A DNA stretch of 64,000 bases from Nitrospinaceae bacterium (GTDB taxonomy: Bacteria > Nitrospinota > Nitrospinia > Nitrospinales > Nitrospinaceae), in the NCBI GenBank assembly GCA_029261535.1, contig JAJDBF010000014.1:40593-104592 (forward strand). The letters are read 5' to 3'. The position numbers were made by a program, and so were the translations under genes. Of the stretch, positions 1 through 8,464 are shown piece after piece; the stretch's first letter is position 1; every line of letters starts with the position of its first letter. The notes under the pieces are model-generated. The model saw nothing but the letters and a program-made list of their open reading frames with translations, searched no databases and was not told the origin of the DNA.

Positions 1-198
1 ACCGCTCCGGATGAACGCCTCATCGCTGGCCAAAGCTTTTTGCAGAATTTCGAGGCAATGTTTGCGCACCTTTTCCAAGGATACCGTAACGGAAGGCTCG
101 GCCTTCAAACCTGCTACCATCGCCAGTACCAGCGCGATGGACAGAACGGTCAGTGATAAAAAAGGTTTGAGTCGTATGAAATTTAAAAATTTCTTCAT
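1..198 (-). CDS. Secreted protein, N-terminal fragment (possible HEAT-repeat protein)
   Basis: The first 66 codons of a minus-strand gene are present; the rest lies outside the window. The start is MKKFLNFIRLKPFLS followed by a hydrophobic stretch ending around VAGLKAEP, which reads as a Sec signal peptide. After it comes an amphipathic helix-rich segment (EKVRKHCLEILQKALASDE) that resembles the beginning of HEAT-type repeats. It starts 9 bases after the stop of the glycosyltransferase gene, so the two are probably co-transcribed. The secreted location is well supported; the HEAT assignment is a weak inference from one partial repeat. Confidence 0.6.
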   Translation of the reverse strand, partial: MKKFLNFIRLKPFLSLTVLSIALVLAMVAGLKAEPSVTVSLEKVRKHCLEILQKALASDEAFIRSG

Positions 199-207
199 CA
201 AAAATTA

Positions 208-1083
208 TTATCCAGAAACGTTGGAGATCGCGGTCAGTTGATTTTCATAATGCTCGGCTTTTCCTGAAAATTTTGCCGCATCGTTTGGCTTGTCATTATT
301 ATTATACCCGTAACTGAGGATACGACATTTCTCGACCAGAGTTTCCAGAACCCAGCCCTTTTCTTTTGCAGGGAGCGCAGGCATTTCCAGAATTTTTTCC
401 ATCGCCTGAACACGAAACCGATCCATTCCCCAGAACTTACGAGACAACTGATCGCTGTGACCGCCGGTTTTCACGATTAATTTTTCTTCGATGAAATGAA
501 CCGAATGACGAAGAGTCAATCGTAGCCACATATCGTAATCCTCACAAGCCGGGAGAGATTCATCGAATAATCCAATGTCATTGAGAACTTGGCGCGTCAT
601 CATGATGGAGGATGGACTGATAATACACAGCGGCAAACACTTCCGAAACACTTGCCCGGAATATTTCCGATGCTTCTTCATGGGGTTGACCCGTACCCCA
701 TTGCGAATCCAGATTTCATCCGTATAGCAAGCGGAGCATTCCGGATGCTCGTCCATAAAGGCAACCTGGGTCGCCAGCTTTTCTGGTTGCCAGCAGTCAT
801 CCGAATCCAGGAAGCAGATCAATTCACCTTGCGCCCGTTCGATGCCACGATTCCGGGCAAAAGAAACGCCCTTGTTTTTTTCGAGCCGAAGCCCGGTCAA
901 CCCGGAACAATTATCAAGGTAATCCCAAGTCTCATCCTTCGATCCATCGTCGACAACAATCAGCTCCCAGTCGTCCAGAGTCTGCTGAAAAACCGATTCG
1001 ATGGCTGATTTAAGAAAGCCACATCTATTGTAAGTGGGGATGATTATTGACACTCGCGGAGGTTTGCAAATCTTTTCCTGCAT
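208..1083 (-). CDS. Family 2 glycosyltransferase
   Basis: The 291-residue protein has the GT-A fold signature of family 2 glycosyltransferases. It begins VSIIIPTYNR (11-20), has the nucleotide-sugar-binding DDGS at 45-48, the metal-binding DSDD at 93-96, and a CEDYDMWLRL acceptor-side motif near residue 180. The family transfers a sugar from a nucleotide donor to a polysaccharide or lipid acceptor at the cytoplasmic membrane. No transmembrane helix is visible, so it is likely soluble or peripheral. The acceptor cannot be told from sequence. It is followed 9 bases later by the truncated secreted-protein gene. Confidence 0.9.
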   Translation of the reverse strand: MQEKICKPPRVSIIIPTYNRCGFLKSAIESVFQQTLDDWELIVVDDGSKDETWDYLDNCSGLTGLRLEKNKGVSFARNRGIERAQGELICFLDSDDCWQPEKLATQVAFMDEHPECSACYTDEIWIRNGVRVNPMKKHRKYSGQVFRKCLPLCIISPSSIMMTRQVLNDIGLFDESLPACEDYDMWLRLTLRHSVHFIEEKLIVKTGGHSDQLSRKFWGMDRFRVQAMEKILEMPALPAKEKGWVLETLVEKCRILSYGYNNNDKPNDAAKFSGKAEHYENQLTAISNVSG

Positions 1084-1148
1084 TCAACCCATTTCAGTAG
1101 AAGGAGACTTTATTAGATGACTGGAATCCTGTATAATGCACAAAATCA

Positions 1149-1178
1149 TTGACAATCTAACGGTTTTCCCATGATAGT
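1149..1178 (+). promoter_or_regulatory. Candidate promoter of polyprenyl synthase gene
   Basis: A perfect TTGACA (1149-1154) is followed after 18 bases by GATAGT (1173-1178, four of six matches to the -10 consensus). It lies about 90 bases upstream of the polyprenyl synthase start. A separate TATAAT at 1132-1137 lacks a good -35 box. Assignment rests only on these matches. Confidence 0.35.
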
Positions 1179-1270
1179 CAGGATTTCGCGAATGTTTTTA
1201 GAGTACAAGTTTCACATGAGCTTGTCACTTGATTCCGGCTCCTGGAAATTCGTCCCAACAGGAAAAATTG

Positions 1271-2281
1271 ATGGATTTTAAAGAAGTCAGCACAGTTTTT
1301 AAAGACGACCTGACCGAGGTCGAAAAAAGTCTTAGAGACAACTACTTTTCCGATATCCCTCTGGTTCCCGGAATCGGTGATTACATCATGAACGGCGGAG
1401 GCAAACGGGTCCGTCCGCTTTTGCTTTTGATCTGCACCCGGCTATGTGGGAACGAGATCGATGCCAAGGTCATTCGTCATGCCACGGCTATTGAATACGT
1501 GCACGCCGCTTCCCTGCTACACGATGATGTTGTCGACGAAACCACCGTACGCCGGGGACGCCCCACCGTCAACACCAAATGGGGAAGCGATGCCAGCATT
1601 CTCGTCGGCGACTTTTTAATCGCCCGCGCCTTGTTGCTCTTATCAAACGATGTCGACGAAACGGTGTTTCGTTCATTTGCTGAAGGTGCAAAAACGCTGG
1701 TCGAAGGTGGACTGCTAGAGTTCACCCACGCCCGGGAAATAAATGTCACCGAAGAACATTGTCTTGATGTTGCCTTTCGAAAAACTGCATCCGTTATGGC
1801 GCTGGCCTGTCAATTGGGAGCACAACTGAGCCAGGCAGATCCTGCTGTAGGCCAGTCCCTGTATGAATTTGGTCGCGATTTTGGAATTGCATTTCAACTG
1901 GTCGACGATGCCATGGACTACGAAGGCACTCCAGAACAACTGGGTAAATCTCCAGGCACGGATTTTAGCGAGGGTCATGTTACGCTTCCCCTGCTCCATC
2001 TGTACAAGCAATCAGACTCGTCTTTGAAAAGGGAAATTGAGGATTTTCTGCAAAATGAACGCCTCACTCAAAAAGAGTTCGATTACATTCTTGAGCGGAT
2101 GCGGGAGGTTAAAGCTGTGGACTATACATTGGAGATTGCGCGCGAACACATGAAGCGGGCCAAAGATAAATTAAATGGAATGACGTTCACCAATCAGGAT
2201 TACCTGCCCGCCCTGCAATCCACCGCCAATCATATCGTGGATCGCTTTCAACCGGCAGGCCTCATCCCCTCCGGTCGCTAA
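1271..2281 (+). CDS. ispB: Trans-polyprenyl diphosphate synthase (octaprenyl-type)
   Basis: The 336-residue protein belongs to the trans-isoprenyl diphosphate synthases, which condense isopentenyl diphosphate onto an allylic primer to build the side chain of respiratory quinones. Both aspartate-rich magnesium sites are present: DDVVD at 85-89 and DDAMD near 212, with GGGKRVRP upstream of the first. Length and motif spacing fit long-chain (IspB/HepT/SdsT) enzymes; chain length cannot be read from sequence. The start was placed at the ATG at 1271, preceded by AGGAAAAATTG, rather than 14 codons upstream. The gene stands alone on the plus strand. Confidence 0.92.
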   Translation: MDFKEVSTVFKDDLTEVEKSLRDNYFSDIPLVPGIGDYIMNGGGKRVRPLLLLICTRLCGNEIDAKVIRHATAIEYVHAASLLHDDVVDETTVRRGRPTVNTKWGSDASILVGDFLIARALLLLSNDVDETVFRSFAEGAKTLVEGGLLEFTHAREINVTEEHCLDVAFRKTASVMALACQLGAQLSQADPAVGQSLYEFGRDFGIAFQLVDDAMDYEGTPEQLGKSPGTDFSEGHVTLPLLHLYKQSDSSLKREIEDFLQNERLTQKEFDYILERMREVKAVDYTLEIAREHMKRAKDKLNGMTFTNQDYLPALQSTANHIVDRFQPAGLIPSGR

Positions 2282-2368
2282 AACTGTTGCGGACTCACCG
2301 CATGCTTAAATGACCATCCGCTAATTGCAATAATTACCGGCTCCTCACTTTCACCACCGAGGCAGACC

Positions 2369-2884
2369 ATGGCACCCCCGCACCCTCTGGTCCAACTAGC
2401 ACGAGATGCTATCAGATACCATCTCGAATTTAGAAAATCCCTCGTTGTTTCATCAGATCTGAAATCAAAATTCAGTGCTCCCACCGGCGTATTTGTCACC
2501 CTGTTCTTAAATGAAGCACTCCGGGGTTGCGTTGGCTCTCTCCAGCCCCAGACCAACACCCTCGCACAAGAAGTGGTGCGGAACGCCGTACTCGCAGGCT
2601 TTAATGACCCACGCTACGACCCGGTATCTAAGAAAGATATAGAAAAACTGGATATCCACATCGAAGCCATCACGCCCTCGGAACCTGTCGAGGACCTGTC
2701 AACTCTTGATCCGGAAGTAGACGGTTTGATCGTCCGCTCTGGAAAAAAGCAAGGCGTTCTTCTGCCAGCAATCGAAGGAGTGGATACGGTTGAACAGCAG
2801 ATTAAAATCTGCCGGTCAAAAGGAAAAATTAAATCAAGCGAATCTGTGACCTACTTTCGGTTTCGGGTCGAGCAACATTTTTAA
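2369..2884 (+). CDS. AMMECR1-domain protein
   Basis: The 171 residues form a single AMMECR1 domain. The family hallmark LRGCVGSL (human LRGCIGTF) occurs near residue 50, followed by the conserved AFNDPRY-like segment (GFNDPRYDPVS) and the C-terminal strand with a YFRFRVEQHF end. In many bacteria such proteins are encoded with a Memo-like protein and a radical SAM enzyme (the AmmeMemoRadiSam set) and are suspected of acting in RNA or protein modification, but the reaction is unknown. Neither partner is adjacent here. It is convergent with aclA. Confidence 0.88.
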   Translation: MAPPHPLVQLARDAIRYHLEFRKSLVVSSDLKSKFSAPTGVFVTLFLNEALRGCVGSLQPQTNTLAQEVVRNAVLAGFNDPRYDPVSKKDIEKLDIHIEAITPSEPVEDLSTLDPEVDGLIVRSGKKQGVLLPAIEGVDTVEQQIKICRSKGKIKSSESVTYFRFRVEQHF

Positions 2885-2925
2885 AACCGACTCTTGGCGA
2901 CTCACCTCATCTCCCCGGCACAGAC

Positions 2926-2960
2926 AAAAAAAAAGGCGCCGCCCGTAGGCGACGCCTTTT
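2926..2960 (-). terminator. Intrinsic terminator of aclBA
   Basis: An 8-bp perfect stem (AAAAGGCG at 2931-2938 with CGCCTTTT at 2953-2960, extended by GC pairs inside) lies 16 bases after the aclA stop. Read on the minus strand it runs into a long T tract, the classical Rho-independent form. It may also act for the AMMECR1 gene on the plus strand. Confidence 0.85.
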
Positions 2961-2976
2961 GCAAAACTTTTAAAAA

Positions 2977-5694
2977 CTATCCGACATAAGAACACTTGCT
3001 TGCCGCAGTACGCGTGTCCATGTTCTTCCCGCGGTTGGCATGATCGTCGATCTCTGCCGCACAACCGATCATGCGTCCAAAGAGAAACGCCGTGAAGCTG
3101 GCAAGCTCGATGTCTTCCTCGCCTACATTGCCCGCCTGATAATCCTTCCAGACTGTCTTCAAAAGAATGACCGCAATAACCGCATCAATATTCACGCAGT
3201 AAACATTTTTACTGACCTTGGTCTTGAACATGCTTTCCACCAACTCGTGATAAAAGTCGAGAAAGGCATTGTGGATCCCCTTCTCTTTGAACAAACTGCG
3301 AACGTAGTCTTCGCGTGGGTCCATATTCACATCCTTGCCTTTGAAAATGGGATGGTTGACGCAAGGTATCTTGCCATAGTCCAGATTGCCCAGTTCCTTT
3401 TGTTTCTTTTTATAGGCGGCATAACCACTGGTAAAATCGTTGGCAATTTTGGCCAGGTCCACACCATGATTCGGGTCAGCGGGATCCTTAAGGCCTGCTT
3501 CCTTGAATTTTTCGATCAGGAAAGCCGCCGCTTCGTAACCATTGCCGCCGTGGGCGAATCCGGTGTGGGTCATAAATCCGATAAAACCCTTGTTGATCTG
3601 AACACGCTCCGGTTGCTCCGGACCATCCGCACTGACAGCACCCTTGGAACCCTGCGCAGAAATCGTGCCAGGGCCATTGGTGATGATGAGTCCCAGCAAT
3701 ACCTGAAACTCAAACAACTCGTCGCTTGAGGGTTCGCGACCCAAAAGTGCCATGAACGCTGTCTTGGTGAAACTGTAGTTGGGAATGAGGTCTTCCCCTT
3801 TGACTCCGCAAAAAGTTCCTTCCCCGTGCCTCTTTGCAGGAGCCGCGCAACCCACCAGTGTGCTGAAGATACGACTGAACCATGGCAGGGTGACAATCGT
3901 GTGCCTTGAAATTTTCTTGACTCTCAGACTTGGCCACGCAACAGTCAACCATGCCGCCGCGATGCAGGCATCCATCGAAGGCGTGCCACCATGCTTGGAT
4001 GCAAATTCGTCAATGAAATTTATAAAAACGGATTCTCCCTTAAGCGCTTTCGAGGCCGCTATCATTTTGGGACCACAAGCATCGTCGCCCGAGGCCAAAA
4101 GCGCACCCTTGTGCGCATCGGCTGAGGCCAGTTGGGCCTTATAGTCGAAGCTGGCTTCCGGGTCATCCATGTCTGTCAGTTTGAACAGATCCAGCAGAGC
4201 AGTCGCTGAATCCATGGCACCTTGAACTGTTTTCTTTCCAATCAGTGCAACCGATGCCGACAGTGAGGTGTTTGGCGAGTTGCCCGCTTCGCGCGAAGCC
4301 TCCGCCGCCGCCAACGCTGGCGAACCGTGCTGAAACACCGCTGAATTCAACACCATGTTGACCAAAGACTCACCAAACTCGGACGGGTACTGATGCGTGA
4401 GCGCGAAAACCAGATTAGCTTCCAACGAATGCCCGGAAGCATCGAGGATCGATGTGCCGTGCAACTGTGACACCTGGGTTTTCGGGTCCATCTTGGAAGC
4501 ACCGCTAGCATCTTTCAACGTCTCGCGGCGATTTTGCGCACCCACTGTTCGCTTGAGCAAATCGATCTGCTCGGAATAAGGCTCAATCGCGGACTCCGCC
4601 TGAATGTTGAGTTCGGATGGAACATTGATGCCATTGTTACTGCCGAACCAGCATTTGAGATTGAGGTTACCTTTGGGCTCGAAATCAGGTTTCTTACCGT
4701 TCGCTTCCATCACCTTGGTGAGGGCCTCCGGAATATGCGCGATGTTTGTGACTATCGCACCCTTTTTCGAACACACCGGATTTTCCGGAGTGAAGATATC
4801 GTTCACGCCAAAATAATCCATGAACCATTTCTCTTTCGCCAGCGCATCATCGCCGGAACCGGCAAGAGACCCTGCATGACCACAAGCCTTGGTCAGCTTG
4901 GCTTTCCAGCGGCCCACCACACACGCGACTATCGGCTTGTCTGATTCGAGACCTTTCTCGTAAAGCCCTCCCGGCTCGGCATAAACAACCGCCGCCTGAG
5001 AGCGGTCATCATTGTTGAAGCCATGAATGAATTCTTTCGGGCCAAAATGAATATACACATCCTTGCCACTGGAGATGGAAGTCGTGGTGCCCCACCCGGC
5101 TGTGGCAAGATACACGGCGATGGTGGTGGTGAAATTCCCTGAATTGGAGAACAACGCAATCGAGCCCTTGATGAGCGATTCTTCCGGATTGCTACCGCCC
5201 AGGGCACCGCCCAGTCGAACATGGTTCCAGGCATCTGCAAGCCCCAGGCAATTGCCGCCGAACAGGTCAACGCCATTGGTCTGACAGATGGCACGCATAA
5301 CACGCGAATCCTTGACAGAAACTTTTTCTGTCAACACGATCACTTTTTCCAGATCCGGGTTGGTGCGGACCGCTTCCGCCACACCGTCTTTTACTCCGGA
5401 AGGCGGCAGGTAAACCACCACCGTATTGAACTTGTGACCCGCCGCCATGCCTTCTGCGATGGAATTGTAGACCGGGATTTTGCCATTCTTGGTCGGCAGA
5501 AACTTGCCGGATTTTCCTGGCCCGGTTCCGAACACAATATTGCCGCCGGAATATTCGTGGCTGACCGGCGTCACACTGGAACTTTCTTTCCCTAAAATAT
5601 TGAGAACGACCACACGGTCGTCTTTAGTTGCGAGTTCAGTAAGAGAGTTGACCCCTACATAGTAAGGGAAGCCCTCAACACCATTTGCATGCAT
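2977..5694 (-). CDS. aclA: ATP-citrate lyase alpha subunit (large form)
   Basis: The protein cleaves citrate with ATP and CoA to acetyl-CoA and oxaloacetate, the key step of the reverse TCA cycle, together with AclB. Residues 1-340 are succinyl-CoA-ligase alpha-like: a CoA-binding fold, a GGNCLGLAD segment near 147, and GHAG at 272-275 whose His273 matches the phosphohistidine of the family. Residues about 640-905 are citrate-synthase-like (HTGFAHGGNGYEA near 710, VNIDAVIAVILLKTVW near 835). Residues about 350-640 form an additional middle region. At 905 residues it is much longer than the roughly 600-residue Chlorobium AclA; I recall similar large forms from nitrite oxidisers. It is the second gene of aclBA, 98 bases after aclB. 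Confidence 0.93.
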   Translation of the reverse strand: MHANGVEGFPYYVGVNSLTELATKDDRVVVLNILGKESSSVTPVSHEYSGGNIVFGTGPGKSGKFLPTKNGKIPVYNSIAEGMAAGHKFNTVVVYLPPSGVKDGVAEAVRTNPDLEKVIVLTEKVSVKDSRVMRAICQTNGVDLFGGNCLGLADAWNHVRLGGALGGSNPEESLIKGSIALFSNSGNFTTTIAVYLATAGWGTTTSISSGKDVYIHFGPKEFIHGFNNDDRSQAAVVYAEPGGLYEKGLESDKPIVACVVGRWKAKLTKACGHAGSLAGSGDDALAKEKWFMDYFGVNDIFTPENPVCSKKGAIVTNIAHIPEALTKVMEANGKKPDFEPKGNLNLKCWFGSNNGINVPSELNIQAESAIEPYSEQIDLLKRTVGAQNRRETLKDASGASKMDPKTQVSQLHGTSILDASGHSLEANLVFALTHQYPSEFGESLVNMVLNSAVFQHGSPALAAAEASREAGNSPNTSLSASVALIGKKTVQGAMDSATALLDLFKLTDMDDPEASFDYKAQLASADAHKGALLASGDDACGPKMIAASKALKGESVFINFIDEFASKHGGTPSMDACIAAAWLTVAWPSLRVKKISRHTIVTLPWFSRIFSTLVGCAAPAKRHGEGTFCGVKGEDLIPNYSFTKTAFMALLGREPSSDELFEFQVLLGLIITNGPGTISAQGSKGAVSADGPEQPERVQINKGFIGFMTHTGFAHGGNGYEAAAFLIEKFKEAGLKDPADPNHGVDLAKIANDFTSGYAAYKKKQKELGNLDYGKIPCVNHPIFKGKDVNMDPREDYVRSLFKEKGIHNAFLDFYHELVESMFKTKVSKNVYCVNIDAVIAVILLKTVWKDYQAGNVGEEDIELASFTAFLFGRMIGCAAEIDDHANRGKNMDTRTAASKCSYVG

Positions 5695-5792
5695 TGGTTT
5701 TTTCCTCCGCTTGGGATTCGGTGACTATTATGAATCCCGGGTTCAATTTTTTGGCGAAACTTCAAAAGCTCAATATCGTTTGTGAGCTTCCC

Positions 5793-7061
5793 TTATTTAA
5801 TTCCGAGTTTCTTTTTGATTTCTTCCTTGCCGCCGTTGACCATCCATTTATTGACATCACCCACGTAGTTGATCACCTCGGACATGGCACTGTCGTGACC
5901 AAAGAACCGGTACGGCAAGCCCAGTTGATCAAGGGTATCGCGCAAGTACGCCATGCCGCGGATCAGGTTGGGTCCGCCCCGGCCAACCACCACAAAAATT
6001 GGCAAGGGACCGTGGACCTGAAAATGCGCCTTGATGCCGTCAGCCATGGCACGGAAGGTTTCAAAAATATCCGTATTGTTGGCCTTACCGCCGATGATGA
6101 ACAGGACGTTACTTTGCTCCAGCCAGAACTTGAGCGTGATTCGCGTAATGTCGTTCATCTTTTCATAAGGAGGATTGCCACCGAAATCAGAAGAGATCGT
6201 TGCATCGACACCGAGAAGCTCGGTGACCATCGCGTTGGCACCGCCGCCGAAAGTGAACGCAGTGACGTTGCCCTCATCATTGATGACGTAAACATCGCTT
6301 TGCCCCTGATAGGTGCGGAGCTGATTGATCTCCTGCTCGAAATCCGAATCATCCGATGCAAACAAATGCGTTGGCAGATGCAGACGCTTCCACGCTGGAT
6401 CGTCCTGATCGAATGAACATTTAAAATCACAGGCCACAGGCGCGAGGCGTTTGCCCGCCGTGCTCATGCGGATGGGATTGAGCTCCAGCATCAGCATGCC
6501 ATAGTTGTTGTACAGGTCCCACAGCTTGGGCAGGTTTTGCACCAGCGGACTGATAATTTCCTGCGGAGCACCAAGGTCCGACAATGCGTTGGAAACGTGA
6601 AACGCCTTCAAGCCGGTGAGCGGATCGAACGGCACCACGGCAATTTTATCTGCCGACAATTCTTCAATGTCAACGCCGCCATGATGGGTGATGGTCATCG
6701 CCGGTGTGCGAAATTCCGTGTTATCACTGATGGAAAAATAAATCTCGTGCTCCGCCGGAACGCCGCCTTCAAAGGTAACGCCATCGGATTTAAACACGCT
6801 GTTGCCGTCACGATGTTCCGCAAAATACAGACGCTCTTTTTCCTTGAGCGCATCGTGGAAATTATCCACGCGACCGATCAGGCCGGACTTGCCTTTCTTG
6901 CCCACGCCACCCTTGAACACAGGCTTGATGAACAACTGCTTGTGCTTGGCGATCATTTCCTTGATTTCGTCGACGCTGATTTCCGCGCCGCGTACATCTG
7001 ACCGGGGAAACTCCACCAAGTCCAGCAACTTGTGGCCCCATTGCATACCGGTGATTTGCAT
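5793..7061 (-). CDS. aclB: ATP-citrate lyase beta subunit
   Basis: The 422-residue protein is the ATP-grasp subunit of ATP-citrate lyase, which phosphorylates the catalytic histidine carried by AclA. The N-terminal half shows the ATP-grasp glycine loop (KPVFKGGVGKKGKSGLIG near 47-64) and the metal-binding LELNPIR segment. The C-terminal half is the succinyl-CoA-ligase beta-like domain, with FGGGANAMVTELLG and the phosphate loop VVVGRGGPNLIRG. Length matches the family's short subunit. The start ATG has a strong GAGGAG ribosome-binding site six bases upstream. It is the first gene of aclBA, read from a strong predicted promoter near 7307-7334. Confidence 0.95.
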   Translation of the reverse strand: MQITGMQWGHKLLDLVEFPRSDVRGAEISVDEIKEMIAKHKQLFIKPVFKGGVGKKGKSGLIGRVDNFHDALKEKERLYFAEHRDGNSVFKSDGVTFEGGVPAEHEIYFSISDNTEFRTPAMTITHHGGVDIEELSADKIAVVPFDPLTGLKAFHVSNALSDLGAPQEIISPLVQNLPKLWDLYNNYGMLMLELNPIRMSTAGKRLAPVACDFKCSFDQDDPAWKRLHLPTHLFASDDSDFEQEINQLRTYQGQSDVYVINDEGNVTAFTFGGGANAMVTELLGVDATISSDFGGNPPYEKMNDITRITLKFWLEQSNVLFIIGGKANNTDIFETFRAMADGIKAHFQVHGPLPIFVVVGRGGPNLIRGMAYLRDTLDQLGLPYRFFGHDSAMSEVINYVGDVNKWMVNGGKEEIKKKLGIK

Positions 7062-7724
7062 TGCTTTCTCCTCTTATTCCAAAAAAATGAGACCCCCTCA
7101 CCGGGCGGTTTGCACATCCTCCGCCACAGGGAATCCCTTAATCATCCACTCGAATTAATTTACAACGAAACACTCCTGCCAACCCGGCTCCAGCGTATAA
7201 CTCGCAAACCCTTGTTTTATTTTGGGTTCCAGGTGCTCTGAAAACAGGCTCCAGCAGTGCTCCAACAGGTTTTCCCTCGACACATCAGGCAGGGAAAGAA
7301 ACGTTCATTTTATTGAAAACAAGGATTTTGTCAACAGGTGGAAAGCCCTGAAAACAGTTTAATTTAAACCGTTTCTCAGGATGCTGATAACCTTGCAAAA
7401 ACACAACTTTCGGGAAGGCAAAACCGGTTTATCAATGGTGGGCTTGAATCTAAAAAACAAAAAAGCGACAAAAGCAAAAATATTCTCAAGCTAAGGAAGA
7501 GTTGAGTAAACACCCCCTAATAACAAGATATTGTGAGCCTGGTATTTATTCCAACCAATTAAGAGGAGTTATTTTATCGAGAGAAGCTGGTCGCCATCGA
7601 ACTTTAAAAGGTTGAATTTTATACTTTGCAACCCATATTGACTGGTAGATGGGTGGAACACATCCCAAAATGAGCCACCAAAAATTTCCGCCCTTTTTAA
7701 AATCTGAAACAGGAGGGCCGGACC
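7062..7724. other. Divergent intergenic region between aclB and ric
   Basis: About 660 bases carry no convincing gene. The region holds the predicted aclBA promoter on the minus strand, a long aclBA leader, and the ric upstream sequence. On the plus strand a TATACT hexamer (7620-7625) could be a -10 box for ric but has no good -35 partner. The reading frames that cross the region have no ribosome-binding sites and no recognisable protein features. Confidence 0.6.
7307..7334 (-). promoter_or_regulatory. Predicted promoter of aclBA
   Basis: On the minus strand TTGACA (7334-7329) is followed after 16 bases by TAAAAT (7312-7307), eleven of twelve consensus positions. Transcription from here would give an untranslated leader of about 240 bases before aclB. 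No recognised riboswitch fold was found in that leader by eye. Confidence 0.55.
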
Positions 7725-8423
7725 ATGGAAGACAAACTAAACTCGAACAACACCATCGGAACTCTGGTCAACAAAATACCGGGTTCGTCTACCGTGCTGG
7801 AAGAGTTGGGAGTCGATTACTATTGCCGTGGCGATAGCTCTCTGGCTGAAGTCTGCACTGAGACAGGTTTTGACCCTGATGAAGTTCTGCAAGGAATTTA
7901 CAACATCACTCCAGAAATATTCCCCCGGCAGGAAAGAGATTTATCCAAAGCCCCCACGCATCGTCTGCTAGACCATGTAACCGAGGAACATTATGGTTTT
8001 GTTCTTGGCCCAGCGCCTTTGCTCACTCGATTAATCAAGCAGGTCATTACCCGCCACGGAAAATCTCACCCGGACTTGATAGAGCTGGAAAATTTATTCG
8101 CCCTTCTTTGTGAAGAACTGGGTCGTCACATGTTGGAGGAAGAAAAAACGCTTTACAAACTGGTCCGGCAATTTGAACTTGGGGTGGAAGCGAAAAACAT
8201 GGATATTGTTTTACCAGAGGGCCAGATAATATTTTTAAAACAAGACCATTGGGATATCATAAACCTCATCGAAAAAATCAGAAAACAAACCAACGGCTAT
8301 GTTGTGCCGGAATACGCCTGCCCGACCTATCGCTTAATGCTCAGAAAATTAAAACAACTGGAGCTTGACCTGCACAGGCATATTCATGAGGAAAACAATA
8401 TCATCTACCCAAGGGTTCTTTAG
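7725..8423 (+). CDS. ric: Iron-sulfur cluster repair di-iron protein (RIC/ScdA/YtfE family)
   Basis: The 232-residue protein has the two-domain RIC layout. An N-terminal DUF542 domain (1-60) carries the YYCRGDSSLAEVC motif; the usual form is FCCGG-like, so the cysteine context is a variant. A C-terminal hemerythrin-like four-helix domain follows, with histidines and acids such as LDHVTEEHYG near 82-91, GRHMLEEEKTLY, KQDHWD and LHRHIHEENNIIYPR that would bind two irons. Family members repair iron-sulfur clusters damaged by nitric oxide or oxidants in the cytoplasm. The start has AGGAGG eight bases upstream. It is divergent from aclBA. Confidence 0.9.
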   Translation: MEDKLNSNNTIGTLVNKIPGSSTVLEELGVDYYCRGDSSLAEVCTETGFDPDEVLQGIYNITPEIFPRQERDLSKAPTHRLLDHVTEEHYGFVLGPAPLLTRLIKQVITRHGKSHPDLIELENLFALLCEELGRHMLEEEKTLYKLVRQFELGVEAKNMDIVLPEGQIIFLKQDHWDIINLIEKIRKQTNGYVVPEYACPTYRLMLRKLKQLELDLHRHIHEENNIIYPRVL

Positions 8424-8439
8424 ACGGAGGAAGCCTATG

Positions 8440-8464
8440 GCCTTTAGACAAGGCGTTTTTTTAA
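8440..8464 (+). terminator. Weak terminator after ric
   Basis: A 4-bp stem GCCT/AGGC (8440-8443 with 8451-8454) is followed by GTTTTTTTT, just past the ric stop. It overlaps the 3' end of the convergent aldolase gene. The stem is short, so confidence is low. Confidence 0.35.

Noticed and set aside
3040..3729. 229-codon plus-strand frame opposite aclA
   Set aside because: It is antisense to the conserved citrate-synthase-like domain, with no start signals.
5685..6416. 243-codon plus-strand frame opposite aclB
   Set aside because: It lies antisense to a clear ATP-citrate lyase gene, has no ribosome-binding site and its translation lacks any domain. Long antisense frames are common in this codon usage.
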